In this document: one piece after another, positions 32,557-40,320 of the stretch
How the letters are laid out: each line of letters starts with the position of its first letter
Numbering within the stretch: position 1 is the stretch's first letter
NCBI RefSeq assembly: GCF_028278985.1
Contig: NZ_JANQTA010000031.1
Coordinates: forward strand, 1-64,000
DNA from: Candidatus Nitrosopumilus sp.
Lineage (GTDB): Archaea > Thermoproteota > Nitrososphaeria > Nitrososphaerales > Nitrosopumilaceae
Reading direction: 5' to 3'
Length of the DNA stretch: 64,000 nt
Position numbers and translations under genes: made by a program
The notes under the pieces: model-generated
Databases searched by the model: none
What the model was told of the DNA's origin: nothing
What the model saw: only the letters and a program-made list of their open reading frames with translations

Positions 32557-33579
32557 TTAGGCTATTTTTGTAGAGTTTACAAAAACGCCTTTTTTGGATA
32601 TTATTTGTCCTATTTCTTGGCTGACGATCTTGTGTTTTTTGAAAATTGTTTTGATACGTGTGGCTTGATCTTTTGGTGCCACAACACAGAATCCTACACC
32701 CATGTTGAATGTCTTGTACATCTCTTCAGGCTTTACTCCTTGCTCTTCTACCAATCCCATTATTGGTGGAATCTTTGGAAGTGAATCTATTTCATATCCT
32801 ATCTTCTTTAGGCGTAAAAGTTTGGTAAATGCTCCGCCTGTGATATGTGCCAAACCGTTGACTTTGCATTTGTCGATTATTTCTAAAACTGGATTTGTAT
32901 AGATTTGAGTTGGTTTTAGTAATGCATCTCCAATTTTTCCAACTCCTTTTACTTTATCTTTAACAGAATATTTTCCTAGTATTGCTTTTCTTGCCAATGA
33001 ATATCCATTTGAGTGGATTCCTGTACTTTTTGCTCCAATAATCACATCTCCTGATTTGATTTTATTTCCTAACACCATCTTTTTCTTTTCAACTAATCCT
33101 ACCACCATCCCTGCCAAGTCAAATGCAAATCCTTTCCCTTCAATTACATCTGGCATGATTGCAGTCTCTCCACCTACAATTGGCATTGCAGATTTTTTTG
33201 CACCTGCAACTAATCCTTCTACAATCTTTTTGAAAATTTGTTGATCATTTTTGTTTGCAGCGATATAATCTACAAATGATATTGGTGTTGCACCGATACA
33301 AATTATGTCATTTACATTCATTGCAACACAATCAATTCCTATTGTGTTGTATTTTTTCATCATATTTGCAATTACAACTTTGGTTCCAACTCCATCTGTA
33401 TGTGTTGCCAAAAGTTTTCCTCCTGGAATCTCTACGATTCCTGCATAATGTCCAAAACCATGTGCAATCTTTGCTTTTTTCTGAAGTTTGTGAGTTGATG
33501 CGATTAATTTCCCAATTGCTAATTGACTCTGTTTGATTTTTGAAATATCTACCCCTGCTTTTTTGTATGTCAGAGCCAT
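32557..33579 (-). CDS. purM: phosphoribosylformylglycinamidine cyclo-ligase
   Basis: 340 residues. PurM catalyses ATP-dependent closure of FGAM to AIR in purine synthesis. Family motifs: YKKAGVDIS at the start, ATHTDGVGTKV, DCVAMNVNDI, GGETAIMPD and STGIHSNGYSLAR. Full length. No other pur genes are adjacent. Confidence 0.96.
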   Translation of the reverse strand: MALTYKKAGVDISKIKQSQLAIGKLIASTHKLQKKAKIAHGFGHYAGIVEIPGGKLLATHTDGVGTKVVIANMMKKYNTIGIDCVAMNVNDIICIGATPISFVDYIAANKNDQQIFKKIVEGLVAGAKKSAMPIVGGETAIMPDVIEGKGFAFDLAGMVVGLVEKKKMVLGNKIKSGDVIIGAKSTGIHSNGYSLARKAILGKYSVKDKVKGVGKIGDALLKPTQIYTNPVLEIIDKCKVNGLAHITGGAFTKLLRLKKIGYEIDSLPKIPPIMGLVEEQGVKPEEMYKTFNMGVGFCVVAPKDQATRIKTIFKKHKIVSQEIGQIISKKGVFVNSTKIA

Positions 33580-33628
33580 AGTTTGATGCGTATTTGCTTT
33601 GAATAAAAGAATTTGCTTACTTATTCGA

Positions 33629-34393
33629 TCACATGTACATGCCAGCTATCTCTTCTCTATGTTCTACATATTTCTGAGATAATTCACTAAATTCTGAATG
33701 AATTCTCTCTTTCTCTTCTTGGAGTTCTGTGGTGTCGATATTCATCTCATAAAATCGATTTAGGGCCTCAATCAGGGTTGCAGCTGCTCCTGAATCAGGG
33801 GCTACTTTGTTTGCTTTTGCTAATAGTGTCAAACCTTGAATCTCTCTTACTAGGCATTCGTTTAGTATGCCTCCTGGAATTCCTGTGATAAATCCCTGTG
33901 GAATCATGCTGATATCTTTGTCTGCCATTGTTCTTACCAAATCTTCTTCTGCAGCACAGTATGCTTTGTCGTCATGTTCGTTGCTTGCAACTCCATCTAA
34001 AATGACAATTTCTTTTGAGCCCTTTTCTGCTGCCCAATCTAAAATTGTAGATACTAGTGAATACAGCCCTTCCATCCTTAATGTGATTTCACAAATTATT
34101 GCACAAACACTTCCTTCTGGATTTGCATAGAATCTAAATGGATGACGTAGTCTTCCTCTCATAAAGACAGTTGATGGTGGGAGATATTTTGATCTCATTA
34201 CACCAATTTCTTCCATTTTTAATTTCTCTATGATGTGATTTATTGCAACAGGTCCAACTAGACCTGCCCCTACAAATCCTGCAAAAATTATTGGATTTTT
34301 TAGTTCTGTTTTTTTTATTTCAAATACTTCGGCATCTGGAAATTCTTGTTGCACGTTTATCGTCGATTTGTTCTGTCTAATTACTATACTCAC
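33629..34393 (-). CDS. PAC2-family proteasome-assembly-chaperone-like protein
   Basis: 254 residues with the PAC2 core: NPIIFAGFVGAGLVGPVAINHII, ILDGVASNE and GFITGIPGGILNE. The C-terminal ~40 residues are a helical tail ending MYM, reminiscent of the HbYX-like tails with which PbaA/PAC2-type archaeal chaperones contact proteasome alpha rings; here the end is Met-Tyr-Met (a Y at the penultimate position). The gene follows the winged-helix regulator on the same strand by 22 bases. Confidence 0.88.
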   Translation of the reverse strand: MSIVIRQNKSTINVQQEFPDAEVFEIKKTELKNPIIFAGFVGAGLVGPVAINHIIEKLKMEEIGVMRSKYLPPSTVFMRGRLRHPFRFYANPEGSVCAIICEITLRMEGLYSLVSTILDWAAEKGSKEIVILDGVASNEHDDKAYCAAEEDLVRTMADKDISMIPQGFITGIPGGILNECLVREIQGLTLLAKANKVAPDSGAAATLIEALNRFYEMNIDTTELQEEKERIHSEFSELSQKYVEHREEIAGMYM

Positions 34394-34415
34394 TAAGTAT
34401 TTTGTACTCTTTTTG

Positions 34416-34763
34416 TTAGCTGTTTTTCTGCATAAAGAGACTCAACATGGTTCGTCCCTTGTCTGTAATTGAATAGATCACATTAGATCCAACTGCTTCT
34501 TTTTCTATAAAGTTGTAGTCTACACACAAATGAAGATAGTTTAGAAATGATTTCTTCATTCTGATCTTTGATTTTGAATACAATTCTGAAAACGTCATTG
34601 GGTTTCCTTTGAGTTGATACAATAGTTTCAACAATGACAAAGTACTGTAGTCTTTTGTCCTTGCTTTTACTGCATCAAGGATTTGCTCGTCTCTTTTTAT
34701 TATGAAATCTTCGAATTGATCTGCCACCTCAAGTGGTACATATGTTAGTCTTGCTCGCATCAT
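34416..34763 (-). CDS. winged-helix transcriptional regulator
   Basis: 115 residues: helical N-terminus, then FSELYSKSKIRMKKSFLNYLHLC as helix-turn-helix and YNFIEKEAVGSNVIYSITDKGRTML as the wing, as in small archaeal wHTH regulators. A palindrome overlaps its start codon (34763-34779), suggesting autorepression. Tandem ATGATG start. It heads the unit with the PAC2 gene. Confidence 0.85.
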   Translation of the reverse strand: MMRARLTYVPLEVADQFEDFIIKRDEQILDAVKARTKDYSTLSLLKLLYQLKGNPMTFSELYSKSKIRMKKSFLNYLHLCVDYNFIEKEAVGSNVIYSITDKGRTMLSLFMQKNS

Positions 34764-34779
34764 ACCGTATGGTACGGTA
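34763..34779. promoter_or_regulatory. operator-like palindrome TACCGTA-TGG-TACGGTA
   Basis: Perfect 7-bp arms around three bases, G+C-richer than the surroundings. It begins at the first base of the winged-helix gene's start codon (34763, minus strand), where bound regulator would block initiation or translation. Confidence 0.5.
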
Positions 34780-34843
34780 CTTTACCTTATTAGTCTTTAA
34801 CTTGAGCTTTGTTGATCTTTCTAGCTGGTTTTTTTACACCTAT

Positions 34844-34854
34844 TTTTGTGCCTG
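34844..34854 (+). repeat. TTTTGTGCCTG motif, near copy
   Basis: One-base variant of the 11-mer found at 9566, 30842 and 37911, in the gap between the winged-helix gene and the PII-like gene. Confidence 0.3.
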
Positions 34855-34937
34855 AATTGATATTTCGTATGACCGATCAAATACTAATGCTGAGAATGAC
34901 CTTACCGCATAAATAAGACATTTTTTGGAAAAAATTT

Positions 34938-35519
34938 GTGAAGAAGATAGAGGCAGTTATCAAACGAAGGAATTTTCCCACTATCAAATCTAAACTGGGT
35001 ATAGTTGGAATTTACATAATTGATAAACGAAATCTTGATGATAGCAATATCTATGATGAATCAAAAGGATCAAGAGCAGGTTCAACTGGTCTAAAATCTA
35101 TTCCTCTTGCAAAAATTGAGATGGTAGTTTCTGACAAAGATGCAAGACAGGTTGTAGAAATGATTTCATCTCATTCAGGGTTGACTTCTGCACATGGTGG
35201 TAAAATCTTCGTCTCTGAAATGGAAGAAGTAGTTGATATGGGAACTCTTGACGGAAATCAAGACCTTGAAATTAATTCTGAAGAAAAACTTGAATCAAAA
35301 CAATTACCAAAAAGAAGTAGATTTGTTCCATTACAAAAATTCACATTGCACAAATTACAAGTAATTTATGAAGAAAACAAAGAGACATTGCGCAGTGATT
35401 ATAGAATAAAATCATTTAGTGACTTTGTAAATTATTGTATAATGAAATCAATTCCAACTTTAGAAAAACAATTAAAGAATCCTACAATTGTTTACGAAAA
35501 TAATTTTGGCGATTTTTAG
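34938..35519 (+). CDS. long PII-like protein with C-terminal extension
   Basis: 193 residues from GTG 34938 (TAAATAAGAC box at -27). Residues 1-105 follow the PII fold: MKKIEAVIKRRNF start, LAKIEMVVSDKDARQVVEMI, and GGKIFVSEMEEVVDMGT in place of GDGKIFV...IRTGE. The T-loop region (DESKGSRAGSTGLKS) lacks the usual Tyr and RG motif. A ~80-residue extension absent from classic PII proteins ends FSDFVNYCIMKSIPTLEKQL, which looks like a short helical, ribbon-helix-helix-like piece. It may couple nitrogen status to DNA or another partner (inference). It lies close to PII and Amt. Confidence 0.8.
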   Translation: MKKIEAVIKRRNFPTIKSKLGIVGIYIIDKRNLDDSNIYDESKGSRAGSTGLKSIPLAKIEMVVSDKDARQVVEMISSHSGLTSAHGGKIFVSEMEEVVDMGTLDGNQDLEINSEEKLESKQLPKRSRFVPLQKFTLHKLQVIYEENKETLRSDYRIKSFSDFVNYCIMKSIPTLEKQLKNPTIVYENNFGDF

Positions 35520-35522
35520 TTT

Positions 35523-35618
35523 CTAGAAAATATAATCTGAAAACAACCACATTGCAACTAGTGATAGACCTACTGCTGCCATAATTAATTTGGCAATTGA
35601 TATTTTGGATATTTTCAT
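35523..35618 (-). CDS. 31-residue membrane microprotein
   Basis: ATG overlaps the stop of the preceding 42-codon ORF as ATGA. MKISKISIAK leads into LIMAAVGLSLVAMWLF and ends SDYIF. One membrane helix, basic N-terminus. The overlap implies co-translation with its neighbour. Confidence 0.5.
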   Translation of the reverse strand: MKISKISIAKLIMAAVGLSLVAMWLFSDYIF

Positions 35619-35743
35619 AATAAGAATAAGAGAATAGGTGGTATAACAATTATTCCACAAATTGCAACAACTTTTGGGTAGTCTTTAGGTCTGATAGGCT
35701 GCATCTTTTCTCTGTGGAATAGTTTGCTTTTTCGTAAGTTCAT
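35615..35743 (-). CDS. 42-residue membrane microprotein
   Basis: ATG 35743, ten bases after the PII gene ends. A basic N-terminus (MNLRKSKLFHREKMQPIRPKDYPK) precedes the helix VVAICGIIVIPPILLFLL, which runs to the C-terminus. The TGA overlaps the next ATG. Position suggests a PII-(micro)-(micro) transcript divergent from amt. Confidence 0.55.
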   Translation of the reverse strand: MNLRKSKLFHREKMQPIRPKDYPKVVAICGIIVIPPILLFLL

Positions 35744-35753
35744 TATTCTTCCT

Positions 35754-36083
35754 CTAGATAGTTTCATCGCCTTCGTGGCCAGATGAAATGTCTACTGCAC
35801 GTAAAATCTGTGAAACAAAGATTTTTCCTACTCTTCCATGTTCTTTGATAATTGAAATTACTTCATCCTCTGTATCCTCAGAAACGATTGCTTCCATTTT
35901 GAACTTCTCACTGAATTGAGGCACAAAAATCTCACTACCTTTTGAGGCGTGAATTTCGGGACCTGGGTTCTTACCTCTTCCTCTAACTTTTGATACTGTA
36001 AGGCCTCCAATACCAATTTTCTTTAATGCCTCACTAATTGCCATGACATCGTTATTGCCAAGGATTACTTCGATCTTTAACAT
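35754..36083 (-). CDS. glnK: PII nitrogen-regulatory protein (GlnB/GlnK family)
   Basis: 109 residues. MLKIEVILGNNDVMAISEALKKIGIGGLTVSKVRGRG is the canonical PII start, and VGKIFVSQILRAVDISSG the C-terminal nucleotide-binding end. PII trimers bind ATP/ADP and 2-oxoglutarate and plug Amt channels. The T-loop has no uridylylation Tyr. Divergent from amt; both have TATA boxes about 27 nt from their starts and share a central palindrome at 36133. It is preceded by no ribosome-binding site. Confidence 0.92.
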   Translation of the reverse strand: MLKIEVILGNNDVMAISEALKKIGIGGLTVSKVRGRGKNPGPEIHASKGSEIFVPQFSEKFKMEAIVSEDTEDEVISIIKEHGRVGKIFVSQILRAVDISSGHEGDETI

Positions 36084-36132
36084 TTGATTTCATTGTGTCA
36101 TCTTTACAAATATAATTTCTGATTTTGATATT

Positions 36133-36149
36133 CAAATGATAATCATTTG
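36133..36149. promoter_or_regulatory. central palindrome CAAATGAT-A-ATCATTTG in the PII/amt divergent promoter
   Basis: Perfect 8-bp arms around one base. It lies exactly 50 bases from each divergent start codon (36083 and 36199), between the two TATA-like boxes (about 36105-36116 and 36170-36178). The core AATGATAATCATT is also the core of the bacterial Fur box, which may be coincidence. Confidence 0.6.
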
Positions 36150-36198
36150 CTAATCAAATTTAGTCATTGTTATTAATTTAAAACGAAAATTTTTTTCA

Positions 36199-37506
36199 AT
36201 GGTTCTTGATTCTGGAGATACAGCATGGATGTTAATTGCTGGAAGTCTTGTACTGCTAATGATCCCCGCATTAGGTCTCTTTGAATCAGGACTTTTACGA
36301 AAAAAGAATGCTGCATCAATTTTCATGCAGATCTTCTTTGGTTTGGCACTACTTAGTGTTATGTGGTTTGTATTTGGATTTAGTTTATCTTTTAGTCCTT
36401 CAGAGCATGGTTTGATTGGGGATATGCAATGGACATTCCTCAAGGGTGTTCCATCTGATGATTCTCTAGACTTTGCTCCAACAATTCCTGGAGTGTTGTT
36501 TGTAAAATTCCAATTGATGTTTGCATGTATTACTCCATTGCTTCTTACAGGAACCATTGCTGAAAGAATGAAGTTCAGCTCCTTTATCATATTCATATCT
36601 GCATGGTCTATCTTGATCTACTATCCACTTGTACACTGGGTATGGGGTGGCGGTTGGTTAGCCCAATTAGGTGTCGTTGACTTTGCTGGAGGTATAGTAA
36701 TTCACACTAGTGTTGGTATGGCTGCATTAGCTGCTGCATTGGTACTAGGTAGAAGAAGAAACTATGGTCCTGCCATAATGATTCCTCATAGTATACCACT
36801 TGCTGTACTTGGTTCTTCGCTACTTTGGTTAGGTTGGTTTGGTTTCAACGCTGGAAGTGCCTTGGCAGCATCAGGTGGTGTTGCAGGAAATACTGTAATT
36901 GTTACTCATATGGCTTCATCCGTATCTGCTCTAATTTGGGCAGGGCTTTCATGGATTAGAACTGGAAAACCATCTATTGTTGCAACAATTAATGGTGCAA
37001 TTGCCGGACTTGCTGGAATTACTCCTGCATCTGGATTTGTTAGTGCAGAACATGCCTTTGTCATTGGAATTGCAATCGGTGTAATCTCATACTCTGGTGT
37101 AGTATTATTCAAAGAAAAACTAAAGATTGATGACGCACTTGATGTCAGCTCTGTTCACGGTGTTGCAGGAATTGTAGGTTCTCTTGCAATTGGAATCTTT
37201 GCAAGTACTATGATTAATCCTGGTGGCGTTGATGGCTTACTGTTTGGCAATCCTGATCAGCTATGGATTCAAGCTGTTGGTGTTGGTGTAGCTGCGGCAA
37301 TTGGATTTGGAGGAACATGGATTCTGATGCAAGTGATTAAACATCTAATTGGAATTAGAGTCTCGCCAGAAGTTGAAGATGTTGGATTGGATATTAGTGA
37401 ACATGCCGAATCAGCGTACTCTGACGAAGAAGAGTTTATGCTTGACATGGATGAATACACAGAAAATCTTCAAGAAAAAGATGAAATCTTTAGAAAGAAG
37501 AAGTAG
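36199..37506 (+). CDS. amt: ammonium transporter (Amt/MEP/Rh family)
   Basis: 435 residues with about 11 membrane helices. GDTAWMLIAGSLVLLMIPALGLFESGLLR is the typical first helix. The pore twin-His pair is present (IVIHTSVGM and VHGVAGIVGS), with the external-site motif WVWGGGWLAQ and DFAGGIVIH. The cytoplasmic tail is unusually long, acidic and helical (EEFMLDMDEYTENLQEKDE). It supplies ammonium for assimilation or for ammonia oxidation. Divergent PII gene upstream; a roadblock-like gene starts within four bases downstream. Confidence 0.97.
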   Translation: MVLDSGDTAWMLIAGSLVLLMIPALGLFESGLLRKKNAASIFMQIFFGLALLSVMWFVFGFSLSFSPSEHGLIGDMQWTFLKGVPSDDSLDFAPTIPGVLFVKFQLMFACITPLLLTGTIAERMKFSSFIIFISAWSILIYYPLVHWVWGGGWLAQLGVVDFAGGIVIHTSVGMAALAAALVLGRRRNYGPAIMIPHSIPLAVLGSSLLWLGWFGFNAGSALAASGGVAGNTVIVTHMASSVSALIWAGLSWIRTGKPSIVATINGAIAGLAGITPASGFVSAEHAFVIGIAIGVISYSGVVLFKEKLKIDDALDVSSVHGVAGIVGSLAIGIFASTMINPGGVDGLLFGNPDQLWIQAVGVGVAAAIGFGGTWILMQVIKHLIGIRVSPEVEDVGLDISEHAESAYSDEEEFMLDMDEYTENLQEKDEIFRKKK

Positions 37507-37509
37507 TTG

Positions 37510-37887
37510 ATGAAACTCATGGCAACAAATTATGATGATTTATCCCAGCAAGTTTTAGATTTAGATTCTGATGTTCGTTTTGCAGGTGTTGCAAATAGTA
37601 AAGGTGAGCTAGTTGCAGGCGGACAACGAGACAACGTAGAAGAAATGCTGTCAGGAGATGATGTCAAAATGTCAATTCACTATGCATTACAAAAACGAGA
37701 ACTTTATACAAATTTAGCATACAAGATTGGTGCTGAAAAATCATCCATCACTGAGTATGGCAAAGTCACTTTGATTACTATTCCAATAAACTCTAATGAA
37801 TTATTCTTGATCAGCACCCAACCAAGAGCTGATTATTTGAAAATCATCGATTTTGTTCATTCTCATATTTCTGAAGAATCAAAATAA
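37510..37887 (+). CDS. roadblock/LC7-like small sensor (DUF6659-type) coupled to amt
   Basis: 125 residues from ATG 37510 (ATG 37519 also possible), directly after the amt stop codon at 37504-37506, so translation is probably coupled. It shows DSDVRFAGVANSKGELVAGG and KVTLITIPINSNELFLIS, the same plan as 22808, 23270 and 6249. Position implies it acts with Amt, perhaps binding the long Amt tail or PII (inference). Confidence 0.8.
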   Translation: MKLMATNYDDLSQQVLDLDSDVRFAGVANSKGELVAGGQRDNVEEMLSGDDVKMSIHYALQKRELYTNLAYKIGAEKSSITEYGKVTLITIPINSNELFLISTQPRADYLKIIDFVHSHISEESK

Positions 37888-37910
37888 GATATTTTGATAG
37901 AAATTGGTTG

Positions 37911-37921
37911 TTTTGTGCCTA
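37911..37921 (+). repeat. TTTTGTGCCTA motif, copy 3
   Basis: Exact copy of the 11-mer, 24 bases after the roadblock-like gene and followed by AAAATCAGGC, which can fold back on GCCT. Confidence 0.4.
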
Positions 37922-38010
37922 AAATCAGGCTCTAAATGAGCTTGAATTGTTACATTTGTGAAATTATAGTATATTATCTCCTTTAAACTAGCCATTTCTC
38001 AAATTTGTTT

Positions 38011-38949
38011 GTGGAAGTAATAGTAAGTGCAGCCCTAACGGTAGTTGGATTGGTTATGTTGTGTTTTGGAGGCAACTGGCTAGTTAGTGGTGGTGCATCA
38101 ATTGCAAGAAAATTCAGAATTAGTAATTTAGTAATCGGTATGACCATTGTTGCATATGGTACATCAACTCCTGAATTAGCAGCAAGTATAGCTGCAGCTG
38201 GAGAACATAGTGCAATCATTTTAGGAAACATCGTTGGAAGCAATATTGCAAATGTTGGAATGGTGATTGGAATTGCAGCAATTATAGTTCCACTTGCAGT
38301 CCAAAAATCTGTTTTAAGAAAAGAAATTCCAATTATGTTGGGTGTTTCATTATTACTTGTTGCAATTTCAGTTGATGGAGAATTAACTCAGTATGATGGA
38401 ATTCTACTACTTGTTGGACTCGGTGTTTTTGCAGTTTACACATTCAAAGATGCAATGAAGCACCGTGAAAAAAAATCCAAAGAAGAACCAGTACCTGAAA
38501 AGAGTAATTTTTATCTAAAATCAATTGGTCTAATTGGACTTGGAATAGGTTTTCTCTATGTGGGTGCATTTCTAACTGTAGACAATGCAGTTGTATTGGC
38601 ACAAGAATTTGGTTTATCTGAAAAAATTATTGGTCTTACTGTAATTGCAATCGGTACTTCCCTTCCTGAATTAATTACATCAATCATGGCAATCAGAAAA
38701 GGCCACACTGACATTGGAATTGGAAATATCATTGGTAGTAACATCTACAACATTTTGATGATCATGGGAGTTGGTGCAGCATTAGGCGGTGTAATGATTT
38801 CTGCAGATGTCTATGTTGATTATGTAATAATGATTCTGTTTAGTTTGTCTATATTGATAGCAATTAAAACTGGAGTGATAGGTCGTGCTATGGGTGTGTG
38901 TTTGGCAATAGGATATGTTGTATACTTGGCAGTCACATTTTTCCGATAA
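38011..38949 (+). CDS. CaCA-family sodium/calcium exchanger-like protein
   Basis: About 312 residues from GTG 38011 (TTTAAAC box at -27; TTG 38005 is possible). Ten to eleven hydrophobic helices with two alpha repeats: GMTIVAYGTSTPELAASI with GNIVGSNIANV, and GLTVIAIGTSLPELITSI with GNIIGSNIYNI. These form the ion-binding centre of YrbG/NCX-type exchangers. Exchanges Ca2+ (or another cation) against Na+ or H+. Confidence 0.94.
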   Translation: MEVIVSAALTVVGLVMLCFGGNWLVSGGASIARKFRISNLVIGMTIVAYGTSTPELAASIAAAGEHSAIILGNIVGSNIANVGMVIGIAAIIVPLAVQKSVLRKEIPIMLGVSLLLVAISVDGELTQYDGILLLVGLGVFAVYTFKDAMKHREKKSKEEPVPEKSNFYLKSIGLIGLGIGFLYVGAFLTVDNAVVLAQEFGLSEKIIGLTVIAIGTSLPELITSIMAIRKGHTDIGIGNIIGSNIYNILMIMGVGAALGGVMISADVYVDYVIMILFSLSILIAIKTGVIGRAMGVCLAIGYVVYLAVTFFR

Positions 38950-38961
38950 TTTGTGCCTATT

Positions 38962-40320
38962 TTAGATGGAATTTACAAAAATATTTTCGGCCTTTATTGA
39001 AGGAGTAATTGAGGGCAAAGATGCCCATTGAATTACATTCTGTTGATTATTACCTATTGATGAAATATTCTTTAGCATTGTTGGAAGATTGTGTATGATT
39101 CTAACTGATTTGCCGGGACCAATAATATTTCCATCTCTGATAATTCTAATCCCACTTCTTGCAGTACATGAAAAATCCCCTTTGATTGGATTTACTGCAT
39201 AAGTGTACCATAATCTGCTCACAAGAATTCCTTTTTTTGTATTTTTTATCATCTCTTCTTGTGATGTATCACCATTTTCTACTTTCAAATTATGTGGAGC
39301 TGATATGGGTATTGGTTCTGAACTTCTTCCCATTGGTGAACCCATTCTTAATCCGTTTCCTGTGGATGCGGAATTTTCTTTGTAACTATCATACAAATTT
39401 GCGTATGTATTTTTGAATATTCCTTTTTCAACAAGTTTTTGTTGTTTTGTTTCAGTACCTTCATCGTCAAATGATTTTGAACCAATTCCGTTTACACTGT
39501 GTGGATCATCAGTCAAACTAAAACCATCTACTGCAATTTCTTTTTGAAAATTATTTGTAAAACAACTTTTCTTTTCTAAAAACGTTTTAAAATTAAAGTT
39601 TGCAGCAATAACAAAAGCTAATAGTTCTCCAACAGAATATGGTTCAAAAATTATTGAATACTCTCCAGAATCAATTTTTTGAGGATTTATGGATTCAAGA
39701 CACATGATTTTTGCATCTTCTCCTATTTGTTCTGGTGAAAAACTATCTAATGTTCTCCCACTTGCATGACCTATTCCTGAAACTGGAATTGTACTTTTTT
39801 CTGATTCTGCATTAATTATCGCAGAAATGTATGTTGATTTTTCATCCAAAGACAATCCATTTGAATTTGACAATTCAAAATTTTCAGATACGATATTTAG
39901 AGAACCTGTGATTGATGTAATTTTCTGATCAAGTGTTGAATTTATCAATTTTTGAGCAATATCTGCTGCTTTTGTGCCTGAAATTTCATCTAATTTCTCA
40001 TCAAATATTCCTTGAATTTCTCTAAAATTAGATTTTGATGGTAATCCTTTCCAAAATTCTCTTTTTTTCAGTGTGCCCAGATTTTTAATTGAATTGCTAA
40101 TTGCATTTGGAATTTCATCCTGGTTTGTTGTTTCTATTGAAGCAATTTTTTTGTCATGAATTATCCTTATTCCATAATTTACATCAAAATTCTGTTTAAT
40201 TTCTGCAATCTCTGAATCTGTTATTCTGGCAGTTGTTATGTTCTTTTTTAGTTCTATAACTTCACATTCATCAATTCCTTGATTCTTAGAATGGTTTAGT
40301 GCCTTTTCTAAGGCAGACAT
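38962..40320 (-). CDS. TldE/PmbA-family protein
   Basis: 452 residues of the TldD/PmbA (modulator of gyrase) superfamily. C-terminal signatures are present: EPYSVGELLAFVIAANFN, FDDEGTETKQQKLVEKGIFKNTYANLYDS, NGLRMG and the closing GDFSCTARSGIRI. TldD/TldE form a heterodimeric metalloprotease. The HExxxH-type metal motif of TldD is not seen, so this is the non-catalytic TldE/PmbA partner. It abuts cofH without a gap. TldD is not in the window. Confidence 0.88.
   Translation of the reverse strand: MSALEKALNHSKNQGIDECEVIELKKNITTARITDSEIAEIKQNFDVNYGIRIIHDKKIASIETTNQDEIPNAISNSIKNLGTLKKREFWKGLPSKSNFREIQGIFDEKLDEISGTKAADIAQKLINSTLDQKITSITGSLNIVSENFELSNSNGLSLDEKSTYISAIINAESEKSTIPVSGIGHASGRTLDSFSPEQIGEDAKIMCLESINPQKIDSGEYSIIFEPYSVGELLAFVIAANFNFKTFLEKKSCFTNNFQKEIAVDGFSLTDDPHSVNGIGSKSFDDEGTETKQQKLVEKGIFKNTYANLYDSYKENSASTGNGLRMGSPMGRSSEPIPISAPHNLKVENGDTSQEEMIKNTKKGILVSRLWYTYAVNPIKGDFSCTARSGIRIIRDGNIIGPGKSVRIIHNLPTMLKNISSIGNNQQNVIQWASLPSITPSIKAENIFVNSI

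Noticed and set aside
34790-34868. Minus-strand frame encoding GTKIGVKKPARKINKAQVKD-like basic peptide
   Set aside because: No ATG, GTG or TTG start between the upstream stop and the peptide; possibly a remnant related to the basic protein at 30850.
36133-36149. Assigning the PII/amt palindrome to a Fur protein
   Set aside because: The core matches the bacterial Fur box, but there is no Fur gene in the window and the site lies between nitrogen genes; similarity may be chance.
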